From Cupriavidus basilensis OR16 (GTDB taxonomy: Bacteria; Pseudomonadota; Gammaproteobacteria; Burkholderiales; Burkholderiaceae): a DNA stretch of 64,000 nucleotides. The stretch is from the NCBI RefSeq assembly GCF_000243095.1, contig NZ_AHJE01000044.1, positions 124,001 to 188,000 on the forward strand, in the 5' to 3' direction. The position numbers and the translations under genes were made by a program. Below are positions 42,923-50,446 of this stretch, piece after piece. Positions within the stretch are counted from its first letter, which is position 1, and every line of letters begins with the position of its first letter. The notes below the pieces were generated by a model. It made no database searches. It saw only the letters and a program-made list of their open reading frames with translations, and was not told the DNA's origin.

Positions 42923-43273
42923 TCAATAGAACAGTGGTGCATACAGCGGGAACGCCATCAGCGCAGCGGCTCCGAGCGCGACGGTCCAGAACAAGACCCG
43001 TTGGCGTCGTCGCACGGTTGGAACCACGCAGACCTTCCCTGGGTTGCAAGCTTCAGGCTTGCGGTAGAGGCGATAGAAGGCGAACGCGAAGAACGCGAGC
43101 GAGCCGGCCATGAAGAATGGCTGAAAGGGCTCCAGGGCGCCCAGTCGAGTACCCCACGCGCCACCTAGCCCCGACATGACCAGCAGCAGCGGCCCGGCGC
43201 AACAGGCTGACGCGCCAATTGCAGCTCCTGCGCCGGCCACCAGTGCGCCAGGAGTCATCCATCGAGTTGCCAT
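42923..43273 (-). CDS. merT: mercuric transport protein MerT
   Basis: A 116-residue inner-membrane protein with three helices. The first helix has the paired Cys in SACCAGPLLLV, which accept Hg(II) from MerP; the loop between helices 2 and 3 has the second pair (ACNPGKVC). ATG at 43273 is preferred over the GTG one codon earlier because AGGAAG lies at the right distance. It is the first gene after the MerR-type promoter. No merA reductase follows in this operon. Confidence 0.93.
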   Translation of the reverse strand: MATRWMTPGALVAGAGAAIGASACCAGPLLLVMSGLGGAWGTRLGALEPFQPFFMAGSLAFFAFAFYRLYRKPEACNPGKVCVVPTVRRRQRVLFWTVALGAAALMAFPLYAPLFY

Positions 43274-43302
43274 CACACTTCCTTTTCGACCTGCTTACAA
43301 GT

Positions 43303-43333
43303 AGTCTAGGTGCGTACTTAAGTACGGAGTCAA
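43303..43333 (-). promoter_or_regulatory. MerR-type mer promoter/operator
   Basis: On the minus strand -35 TTGACT (43333-43328) and -10 TAGACT (43308-43303) are separated by 19 bases, the over-long spacer that MerR underwinds. The spacer holds the palindrome GTACTTAAGTAC, matching the mer operator. It drives merTP leftward and overlaps the merR start. Confidence 0.9.
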
Positions 43334-43336
43334 GTG

Positions 43337-43741
43337 ATGGAGTCGACACTAACAATCGGGCAGTTGGCCAAGGCGGCAAACGTTGGCGTGGAGACGGTGC
43401 GCTACTACCACAGGTGCGGGTTGCTGCCAGTGCCGCAACGCACAAATGGCGCTGTTCGCCAATATTCGCGGCAGAGCCTGCAGCGCCTCCATTTCATTCG
43501 CCGGGCGCAGGCGCTCGGCTTCACCCTGGATGAAGTCCGCGCGCTGCTGCAGCTCAACGACGGAAGCACATGTGGAACAGCCCGCACGCTCGCCGAGCAT
43601 AAACTCCAGGCCGTGGAAGAGCGATTGAAGGACTTGCGGGCGCTGCGAGCGGAGCTGAGGAATCTAGTAGGGCAGTGCCGTGCCAACAGTGACGAGGTCT
43701 CGTGCCCCTTGATTGACTCCCTGTGCAATTCCAGCCGATGA
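43337..43741 (+). CDS. merR: Hg(II)-responsive regulator MerR
   Basis: A 134-residue MerR protein. The HTH is LTIGQLAKAANVGVETVRYYHRCGLL, followed by the dimerisation helix. Three Cys needed for Hg(II) sensing are present with the exact classical spacing: Cys in GSTCGT, then 35 residues on in VGQCRAN, then 9 residues on in VSCPLID. So the ligand is mercury rather than another metal. A GTG three bases earlier is an alternative start. It is divergent from merTP and shares the operator. Confidence 0.95.
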   Translation: MESTLTIGQLAKAANVGVETVRYYHRCGLLPVPQRTNGAVRQYSRQSLQRLHFIRRAQALGFTLDEVRALLQLNDGSTCGTARTLAEHKLQAVEERLKDLRALRAELRNLVGQCRANSDEVSCPLIDSLCNSSR

Positions 43742-43805
43742 CGTGTGGCGTCCTGAGGTCCCGTGAGGCATGGGGAGATGCTATTCGAGGCGCTCTGGTC
43801 AAGGA

Positions 43806-44300
43806 TCAGCCTCCGCCGCGCGAGGCGCCCCCTTGCGTGCCGCCGAATCGGCCATAAAACAAATAATCCAACGACCATTTGCCGCCGCCCCGGCACAGCA
43901 ACACCAATAGCATCGCCGCCCACTGGATGTGGGTGGGCCATGCCAGCGGATAGACGAACACCTCAATGACTGCCGTCATACCGAGCAGGACCAACGCCAC
44001 AGGCCGGGTCGCCAATCCCAGTACAAGCAGAATCGGCGCAATGAGCTCGATTGATACCGACAAATACGCCGCAGTCTCCGGCGGCAGCAGCGGCAGCTTG
44101 TAGTCTTCCCTGAACAGTTCAAGCGCGGTATCCCAGTTGGCCAGCTTTGCCATCGCCGAGTTCCAGAAGACCGTGGCGACCGCGAGCCGTAGCGGGAGTG
44201 CAAGGACTGTGTGAGGTACTCGTTCCAGCCATCCGACGGCGCGCATTATGCGGACGGCCAGGGGCGAGCGTGGAAGGATGGATTGAGATTCGCGTTTCAT
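43806..44300 (-). CDS. DoxX-family membrane protein (gigT/bufferin-cluster type)
   Basis: A 164-residue protein with four membrane helices; the DoxX pattern is seen in PLRLAVATVFWNSAMAKLANWD, the helix after YLSVSIELIAPILLVLGL, and EVFVYPLAWPTHIQWAAMLL. The start overlaps the stop of the DUF2063 gene by a few bases. DoxX, DUF2063 and DUF692 together form the gold-induced gig cluster of Cupriavidus metallidurans and the bufferin (copper RiPP) clusters. Here the cluster is incomplete. Confidence 0.88.
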   Translation of the reverse strand: MKRESQSILPRSPLAVRIMRAVGWLERVPHTVLALPLRLAVATVFWNSAMAKLANWDTALELFREDYKLPLLPPETAAYLSVSIELIAPILLVLGLATRPVALVLLGMTAVIEVFVYPLAWPTHIQWAAMLLVLLCRGGGKWSLDYLFYGRFGGTQGGASRGGG

Positions 44301-45112
44301 GTGGCAGGATCCCCGGATGGTAGGTTGGACACTTGGCCCTCTAGGTTGGCCTCCGTGAAGTACCCCGATGCGAGCAAGGTGGCGAGCCAGACGTGAGCCG
44401 CGGCGTCAGTTGCTTGGTCAAGAGCCGCATGCAAGGGGCATCCCGCAAGCAATGCCGCCGTGAAGTGCCATTGACCCTCGGCTAACCGGTCGATAGCCAC
44501 AGCGGACGTGGTTCGGCGAACGCACAGCCATACCGGTCCCTCGGCCAGATTGATGGCCGCCAGGGCGCTGTCGTCGCGTGTCAACACCGCGCGCCAGATT
44601 GCGTCCACCGGGAAGGCCGACTGAATCAACTGCACTGCAGGGTGCGGTGCGAAACGTATGTGCCCCAGTTCGGCCGGCTCCAGTTCCGCAAGACGACCCA
44701 GGTCAAGCGGCTTCGCATCTGGTGCGTGCAGCACGACATTGACAGCCCATTCGAACCGGGCAGCATCTGGTAGGTAGGCAAGTGACGCGGATTCCGGCAT
44801 CCGTGCCAAGAAGTCCGGAAACGTCGCGCCATAGGCATCTAGCCACGCGCTCGGCGGCGGACAATGCTCGATGAACCGTCTTGCTGCCCCTACGAAGAAT
44901 TCGGGCCCGACCAGGGACCGAATGGCCGGATACGACAAGCGCAATGCTGTCAGCAGCGCACCGGTTGCCGTGTTCCGGTAGATGCCCAGCCGGGCCCGTG
45001 GGGGTAGGCTATCGGGCACCACATATGCGGATGAATCGCCATCCGCGAGCCCAAGCATGTCCCGGCGCACGGCGCATTGCAACTCAAGCAATGTTGGAGC
45101 ACATGCTCTCAT
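44297..45112 (-). CDS. DUF2063 (HvfC/BufC) family protein
   Basis: About 271 residues, started at Met11 of the open frame ([15 protein letters not shown]), which overlaps the end of the DUF692 remnant. The N-terminal DUF2063 domain shows [28 protein letters not shown] and the [14 protein letters not shown] block; [19 protein letters not shown] and the following region complete it. In bufferin and related pathways this protein partners the DUF692 enzyme that modifies the precursor peptide. Its partner here is truncated and no precursor gene is seen. Confidence 0.85.
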   Translation of the reverse strand: MRACAPTLLELQCAVRRDMLGLADGDSSAYVVPDSLPPRARLGIYRNTATGALLTALRLSYPAIRSLVGPEFFVGAARRFIEHCPPPSAWLDAYGATFPDFLARMPESASLAYLPDAARFEWAVNVVLHAPDAKPLDLGRLAELEPAELGHIRFAPHPAVQLIQSAFPVDAIWRAVLTRDDSALAAINLAEGPVWLCVRRTTSAVAIDRLAEGQWHFTAALLAGCPLHAALDQATDAAAHVWLATLLASGYFTEANLEGQVSNLPSGDPAT

Positions 45113-45475
45113 TTTGCGTTTTCTCCAGCGCGGCTTCGGCAATTGCGGCCTCTCCCATCAGGACTTCCAGCGCCGGAATGTCGGTGTCCCATTCAATGAG
45201 CGTGGGAACTGGGCCAAAGCGCTTGAGCGCGTGCTCATATAGGGCCCATACCGGGGGTGCGACGCGTGAGCCGTGGTCGTCGATGCGAAGGACCTGCCCA
45301 TGCTCGAGTTGCCGCACGCTATGGCCGGCCAGATGGAGCTCGCCAATCGCCGCCGGCGGCAGTGCATCCAGATAGGCCAGAGCATCCCAGCCGTGATTGC
45401 TGGCGCTGACGTAGACATTGTTGACGTCGCACAAGATGCCGCACCCTGTGCGCCGCGCTACCTCGCAATGTTTTC
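45084..45475 (-). pseudogene. DUF692 (BufB/GigA, MbnB-like) enzyme, 5'-truncated
   Basis: The remaining frame begins in [28 protein letters not shown], the C-terminal metal-site part of DUF692 TIM-barrel oxygenases, and continues through [17 protein letters not shown] and [17 protein letters not shown] to the stop. Upstream, a stop interrupts the frame, and in another frame ASENIA (the ENxS motif) appears about 15 residues too close, with stops on both sides. So the first 140 or so residues and a middle piece are gone. MbnB-type DUF692 enzymes use iron to turn Cys into oxazolone or thiooxazole groups. Confidence 0.7.
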
Positions 45476-45638
45476 AGAGGCCAAAAGGCCGGCCCCCTAG
45501 GCGCGGGCGCGGGCGTGTGGCGGGCATGGCATGCTCCGGCTTTGCTGCCTGGACCCGCATTCCACATTTCACCTCGCCATGAAACGTCGAGCGGCGCGCG
45601 GGCGGCATACTGATTGTGTGCTCCCGATCTTCCTCCCC

Positions 45639-46763
45639 ATGCCCCTGCCGACCTCCATGCCGCTGCCGTCCGATCCGCTTCGCGCCGTCACGCACCCCGA
45701 TCCGGCGCCGTACTATCGCAGCCTTGCCGCGCAGCGCCCGTTCTATCGCGACGAAGCGCTCGGGTTATGGGTTGCCGCCGGCGCTGCCGAAGTGCTGGCG
45801 GTGCTGAGCCATCCCGCTTGCCGCGTGCGGCCACCCGCGCAAGCCGTGCCGCCAGCGCTCGCGGGCAGCCCGGCGGGCGCGCTGTTCGGCGGCTTGATCC
45901 GCATGAATGATGGCGAGTGGCATGCGCCGCTCAAGGGCGTGCTGCGCAAACGCATGGCGTGCCTGGCGCTTGCCGGCATGGGCGCGCGGGTATTGGCGCT
46001 GGCGCGCGATCTGCCGTTCGACGCCGCCCGGCCCGGTGCCGCCGTGAACCACTGGATGTTCACCTTGCCGGTGCTGGCGGTGGCCGATGCGCTTGGATTG
46101 GCGGTAGCCGGCAAACCAGGCGTAGCGGGCCAGGTGGCGGCCTTCGCGCGGGCCATGTCGCCGCTGGCGACAGCGCTGGAGATTGCCGGAGCAAGCGAGG
46201 CCGCCACATGGCTTCAGGCCTGGATGCGCACGAGCCTGTCATCCGCGTCGCCGCTGGACGAGCTGGTGCGGGACGCGCTTGCGGCGGGCGTGGCGCAGGA
46301 GATCATCGTCACCAATGCGATCGGCCTGCTGATCCAGGCGTGCGAGGCTACCGCCGGGCTGGTCGGCAACATGCTGCTGTGCCTCGGGCGGGATACGCGC
46401 CGTGAGCGCGAGCTGCCGGCGCTGGACTGCGTGGCCGCGCGCGTGCTGCGGGAGGATCCGCCGGTGCAGAACACCCGGCGCTTCCTGGCCGCCGGCGCGC
46501 GCTTGTGCGGTGCGGACTTGCGGGCCGGCGATGCGGTGCTGGTCGTGCTGGCGGCCGCTTCGCTCGAACAGCGCGTGGCGGCGATGCCGGCGCACTGGAC
46601 CTTCGGGCGCGGCCATCATGCGTGCCCCGGCGATGCCTTGGCATCGGCGGTCGCGCAGGGCGTGGTGGCCGCGCTGCTGGCCCGTGGCGCGGATCCGGCG
46701 GCGCTGGCGCGCGCGTTCCGCTATCGGCCCTCGGTCAACGTGCGTATTCCCCATTTTCTGTGA
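45639..46763 (+). CDS. cytochrome P450 with atypical ExxR
   Basis: About 375 residues. The frame opens at 45531, but the repeated MPLP/SMPLPSDPLRAVTHPDPAPYYRSL region suggests a start at 45639 or 45657. The haem-binding loop is FGRGHHACPGDALA with the Cys ligand. The I helix reads LLIQACEATAGLVGN, keeping Glu and Thr of the oxygen-activation motif. In the K helix the usual ExxR is RVLR (AARVLREDPPVQNTRR), so the Glu is replaced by Arg. It is followed 23 bases later by an ABM-type monooxygenase gene and then a permease. The substrate is unknown. Confidence 0.85.
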   Translation: MPLPTSMPLPSDPLRAVTHPDPAPYYRSLAAQRPFYRDEALGLWVAAGAAEVLAVLSHPACRVRPPAQAVPPALAGSPAGALFGGLIRMNDGEWHAPLKGVLRKRMACLALAGMGARVLALARDLPFDAARPGAAVNHWMFTLPVLAVADALGLAVAGKPGVAGQVAAFARAMSPLATALEIAGASEAATWLQAWMRTSLSSASPLDELVRDALAAGVAQEIIVTNAIGLLIQACEATAGLVGNMLLCLGRDTRRERELPALDCVAARVLREDPPVQNTRRFLAAGARLCGADLRAGDAVLVVLAAASLEQRVAAMPAHWTFGRGHHACPGDALASAVAQGVVAALLARGADPAALARAFRYRPSVNVRIPHFL

Positions 46764-46786
46764 AACGATAAAGGCAGGACATCCCC

Positions 46787-47146
46787 ATGATCGCAGTCAT
46801 CTTCGAAGTCGAGCCCGCCGAGGGCCGCAAGGACACATACCTGCAAATCGCCGCGCAACTGCGGCCCACGCTGGAGGCCATCGACGGCTTTATCTCGGTG
46901 GAGCGCTTCCAGAGCCTGACCAATCCGGGCAAGCTGCTGTCGCTGTCGTTCTTTCGCGACGAAGCCGCGGTCATGGCTTGGCGCAATACCGAGGAGCACA
47001 GGCTGGCGCAGACGGCCGGGCGTGGCGGCGTGTTCGCGGGGTATCGGCTGCGCGTGGCGCACGTGTTGCGCGACTACGGCCTTGAGGAGCGCGACCAGGC
47101 GCCGGCGGACAGCCGCGCGGTGCATGCACCCATCGCGGCGCGGTGA
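46787..47146 (+). CDS. ABM-family (antibiotic biosynthesis monooxygenase) protein
   Basis: A 119-residue dimeric alpha-beta barrel protein. MIAVIFEVEPAEGRKDTYLQ, the TLEAIDGFISVERFQSL block and LLSLSFFRDEAAVMAWRNTEEHR are diagnostic of the ABM fold, in which the conserved FISVERF and W-x-x-x-xxH segments form the pocket. Members act as cofactor-free monooxygenases or haem-degrading proteins. It may act with the P450 upstream. Confidence 0.88.
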   Translation: MIAVIFEVEPAEGRKDTYLQIAAQLRPTLEAIDGFISVERFQSLTNPGKLLSLSFFRDEAAVMAWRNTEEHRLAQTAGRGGVFAGYRLRVAHVLRDYGLEERDQAPADSRAVHAPIAAR

Positions 47147-47153
47147 GCGGGCC

Positions 47154-47912
47154 ATGGAGTCGGCTTTCCTGAACGACGGGCAGACCGCGCTGATCGGCTT
47201 TACCTTCTTGCTTGCCGGCCTGGTCAAGGGCGTGGTGGGGCTTGGGTTGCCTACCGTGGCGGTGGGGCTGCTGGGGCTGGCGATGCCGCCGGCGCAGGCT
47301 GCGGCGCTGCTGGTCGCGCCATCGATGGTCACCAATGTCGTGCAGCTCTACACCGGGCCACGGCTTGGCGAACTGGTGCGGCGGATGTGGCCCTTGCTGG
47401 CCGCGATCTGCGCGGGCACGTGGCTGGCCGCCGCGCTGCTGCCGCCCAGCCTGATGGTGCACGCCACCGCATGGCTGGGCGTGGCGCTGGTGCTGTACTC
47501 GGCGCTGGGGCTGCTGGCGTTCCACCCCAAGGTGCCGCGGGCGGCCGAGCGGTGGCTGGCGCCGCTGGTCGGCGTGGTCACTGGCGCGATCACGGCGGTC
47601 ACGGGGGTGTTCGTGATTCCGGCGGTGCCTTATATCCAGGGGCTGGGCCTGGACCGGGAGACGCTGGTGCAGGCGTTGGGTTTGTCGTTCACGGTGTCCA
47701 CCATGGCGCTCGCCGTGAGCCTGGCGATGCATGGCGCGTTGCTGCATACGCCGGTGCTGGGGGCATCGCTGCTGGCGCTGGTGCCGGCGCTGGCCGGCAT
47801 GTTCATCGGCCAGTGGTTGCGCCATCGCATCAGTGCGGCGCGCTTTCGCAAGTTGTTCTTTTGCGGGCTGCTGCTGCTCGGGGCCGAATTGGCGCTGCGC
47901 GGATTCTTCTGA
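47154..47912 (+). CDS. TSUP (TauE/SafE) family permease
   Basis: A 252-residue membrane protein with about eight helices in two repeats. Repeat 1 has FLLAGLVKGVVGLGLPTVAVGLL and repeat 2 has VGVVTGAITAVTGVFVIPAVPYIQGLGL, the two G-rich TSUP signatures. Met at 47154 was chosen; it lies 7 bases after the ABM stop. TSUP proteins export sulphite or organosulphonates, but the substrate cannot be inferred here. The final helix ends in ALRGFF. Confidence 0.9.
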   Translation: MESAFLNDGQTALIGFTFLLAGLVKGVVGLGLPTVAVGLLGLAMPPAQAAALLVAPSMVTNVVQLYTGPRLGELVRRMWPLLAAICAGTWLAAALLPPSLMVHATAWLGVALVLYSALGLLAFHPKVPRAAERWLAPLVGVVTGAITAVTGVFVIPAVPYIQGLGLDRETLVQALGLSFTVSTMALAVSLAMHGALLHTPVLGASLLALVPALAGMFIGQWLRHRISAARFRKLFFCGLLLLGAELALRGFF

Positions 47913-48087
47913 CCGGGAATGCGCCCACGTGGCGTGGTTTGCACGGAATAGGGCTGACAGAGCATGCTTGCGCGCGGCATACTGGCCGCTGCGCTGTAGC
48001 GAAGCACAACGCATCCACGCCCGATGCGCGCCGAAGGCAGCGCTTTCCCGCACCCGTGCTGGAGATGCCGGCCATGGCATATCGCCG

Positions 48088-49198
48088 ATGACACGACGCA
48101 AAGGCAGTGGCGCCAAGCTCTGGAACACGTTGAGCCAGATTGCCACCCGTCATGTCCGTCGCGCGCAGCGCACGGTCACCAAGTCCGCGATCCGCTCGGC
48201 GCTCAAGCAGGGCGAGGCGATGAGCAAGGCGGCGCAGCGCGTGCTGACCGGCGTTGCCTCACCGGCGCCAACGCCGGTCAGCCGCGGTGGCGGACGCTGG
48301 GAAGAAGGCAACTGGGGGCTGGGGCCGCTGGTGCAGCGCCGCTACCGGCTGTTTATCCCGCCCGGCGTGAGCGCATCGCGCCCCGCGTCCTTGCTGGTGT
48401 TGCTGCATGGCTGCGGCCAGGATACCGCCAGCTTCGCGGCGTGCACCCGCGCGGCCACGCTGGCGCGCGCCGTGGGCTGCATGGTGCTGATGCCGGAGCA
48501 ATCGCCGCAAGCCAATGCCCAGCGATGCTGGAACTGGTTCCGCTCCGCGGCGCGCGTGGTGGCCGAGGCAAGCCTGTTGATGGCTATCGTCGACCATGTC
48601 TGCCAGCACCATCCCATCCGGCGCGAACGCGTCTTTGCGCTCGGCTTGTCGGCGGGCGGGGCCATGGCGGTGATCCTGGGGCTGCGTTACCCGGACCGCT
48701 TCGCCGCGGTCGGCTCGCATTCCGGTGCCGTGCCGCTCAGCGCCTCCAACGCCGCGCAGGCCGCGCGCGTCATGCATGGCAAAGGCCTGCCGGATGTGGA
48801 TGCCGCGCGCTTTCAACTGGCGGGGCGCCGCCCGCCGCACTTGTTGCTGCTGCACGGCGACGCCGATCGCGTGGTGCACTTCGACAACGCGTTGGCCTGC
48901 GCCGCGCTGTGGCAGCAATTGCCGCCACGGCCCCCCGTTGCCGGCCAAGCCGCGCCGGGTCCAGCGCGGGCAGCGCCGCCCCTACAGCCTCTTTGCGTGG
49001 TCGAGCGGGGGCGAACCTTGTATCCAGCTGGTGCGCATCGAAGGGCTCGGGCATGCGTGGAGCGGCGGCCCGTCCAGCCAGGCCTTCGCCGATCCGTCCG
49101 GTCCCGATGCCTTGCGTATCGCGTGGCGGTTTTTCATGCAGTGCCTGGAAGCACACCAGCGCGCCACGCCAGGGCGGGGGCGCAAGGTGGCTGCCTGA
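48088..49198 (+). pseudogene. PHB-depolymerase-family esterase with C-tract frameshift
   Basis: From the ATG at 48088 the frame has a basic N-terminus (RRKGSGAKLWNTLSQIATRHVRRAQR) and then an alpha/beta hydrolase of the PhaZ/LpqC group: LLVLLHGCGQDTASFA forms the oxyanion site and FALGLSAGGAMA has the GxSxG nucleophile. At 48930 the C6 run in CGGCCCCCCG breaks the frame; with one C fewer it continues LPAKPRRVQRGQRRPYSLF, then LVRIEGLGHAWSGG with the catalytic His, and stops at 49198. As given, the catalytic His is lost. A homopolymer sequencing error is as likely as a true mutation. Confidence 0.72.
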
Positions 49199-49247
49199 TG
49201 GTCATGAAGGCCATGAAGGCCATGAAGCCCATCACGGCGATGATGGG

Positions 49248-49553
49248 TTAGCGCACCTGCGGCGCTTCTATCACCACGTCGCTCTCGGGATATGCCACGC
49301 ACGGCAGGATGAATCCCTCGTCGCGCTCGTCATAGCTCACGCCCGGCCACTCGATGCGGTAGCCGATCCGCCCGGCAGACAGCCGGCACAGGCAGGTGCG
49401 GCAGGTGCCGTTGCGGCAGGAGCTGGGGAATGCCACGCCGGCCTGCAACGCGGCTTCAAGCAGCGTTTGCGTGGGCAGGGCGGGGAAGGTGCTGCCCTGC
49501 GGCTCCAGGCGCGCGACAAAGGCCGCCGGGGCTATGGTGGTGTCGTTGCTCAT
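49248..49553 (-). CDS. 2Fe-2S ferredoxin (plant type)
   Basis: A 101-residue ferredoxin. The cluster Cys are in SSCRNGTCRTCLC (CxxxxCxxC type) and the last one in FILPCVAYP. ARLEPQGSTFPALPTQTLLEAALQAG forms the beta-grasp core. Its start overlaps the stop of the YigZ gene (ATGA), so the two are co-translated. It can serve as electron donor to a monooxygenase or reductase; no redox partner is adjacent. Confidence 0.9.
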   Translation of the reverse strand: MSNDTTIAPAAFVARLEPQGSTFPALPTQTLLEAALQAGVAFPSSCRNGTCRTCLCRLSAGRIGYRIEWPGVSYDERDEGFILPCVAYPESDVVIEAPQVR

Positions 49554-50200
49554 GATTGCGCCTCTCGCTCATCCCCGCCCTCGTCCGCTTCGGGAAAGCG
49601 GGCGCGGCCGTGCGTGGTGTCGCGCAGCGCGGCCCGCGCCGGCGCCAGCAGGCTGGCCGGCAGCCGGATGGTCAGCCGGGCGGCCGCGCCGTGCTCGGCA
49701 TGCGCCAGCACGTGGCCTTCCTGTTCGATCCAGCGGCGCACGCGCGCCTCGTCGGCGTAGTCGACCTGCGCAACCAGCTCGGCATAGGCGATGCGCTCGA
49801 TGCGCTGCGCCTCCTTGAGGGCCACGGCAATCGCGTCGGTATAGGCACGCACCAGCCCGCCGGCGCCCAGCTTCACGCCGCCGTAATAGCGCACCACGGC
49901 GGCCAGCACGCCCTCCAGCTCGTGGTGGCGCAACACTTCCAGCATGGGCCGGCCGGCGGTGCCGGATGGCTCGCCATCGTCCGACATGCCGGACTGGCCC
50001 CCCGCGAGCAAGGCCCAGCAGACATGGGTGGCGGTGGTGTGGTCGGCGCGCAGGCGCGCCACTTCGGCCATGGCCGCGGCGCGGTCGGGCACGGGCAATG
50101 CATAGCCGATGAAGCGGCTCTTGCGGATCTCCAGGTCTGACTGGACGGGAGCAGCGAGGGTGTAGGTCGGCACGGGTAGGGCCACGCCACGGCGCGCCAT
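49550..50200 (-). CDS. YigZ/IMPACT-family protein (UPF0029)
   Basis: A 216-residue protein started at Met52 of the frame (MARRGVALPVPTYTLAAPV); the upstream part looks non-coding. The diagnostic block GMSDDGEPSGTAGRPML and RYYGGVKLGAGGLVRAY are both present, as is DLEIRKSRFIGYALPV at the start. The C-terminal DUF1949-like domain follows. YigZ proteins belong to the IMPACT translation-regulator family; the biochemical role in bacteria is poorly defined. Confidence 0.9.
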   Translation of the reverse strand: MARRGVALPVPTYTLAAPVQSDLEIRKSRFIGYALPVPDRAAAMAEVARLRADHTTATHVCWALLAGGQSGMSDDGEPSGTAGRPMLEVLRHHELEGVLAAVVRYYGGVKLGAGGLVRAYTDAIAVALKEAQRIERIAYAELVAQVDYADEARVRRWIEQEGHVLAHAEHGAAARLTIRLPASLLAPARAALRDTTHGRARFPEADEGGDEREAQS

Positions 50201-50446
50201 GGGCGGCACCGGCGGGCGGAAAGCTAAAGGGATCGGGGCACCGGATTGGGGCCTGCGCCAGTGTACCGCAGCCACCCCGGCCGCCTGGAATATGCGAGAG
50301 GCTTCCTGGATGTCTGCAAAGTAAGTCAGTTTCAACAAGCTGTAACAAATCATTCATAGGATGCGTATCGGCCTGAATGCTGCGCGGTTGTCCCCACGAG
50401 CGCGCGGCACGGCAGCGCACCAGCGCGCCGCTCAATCATTCACATC

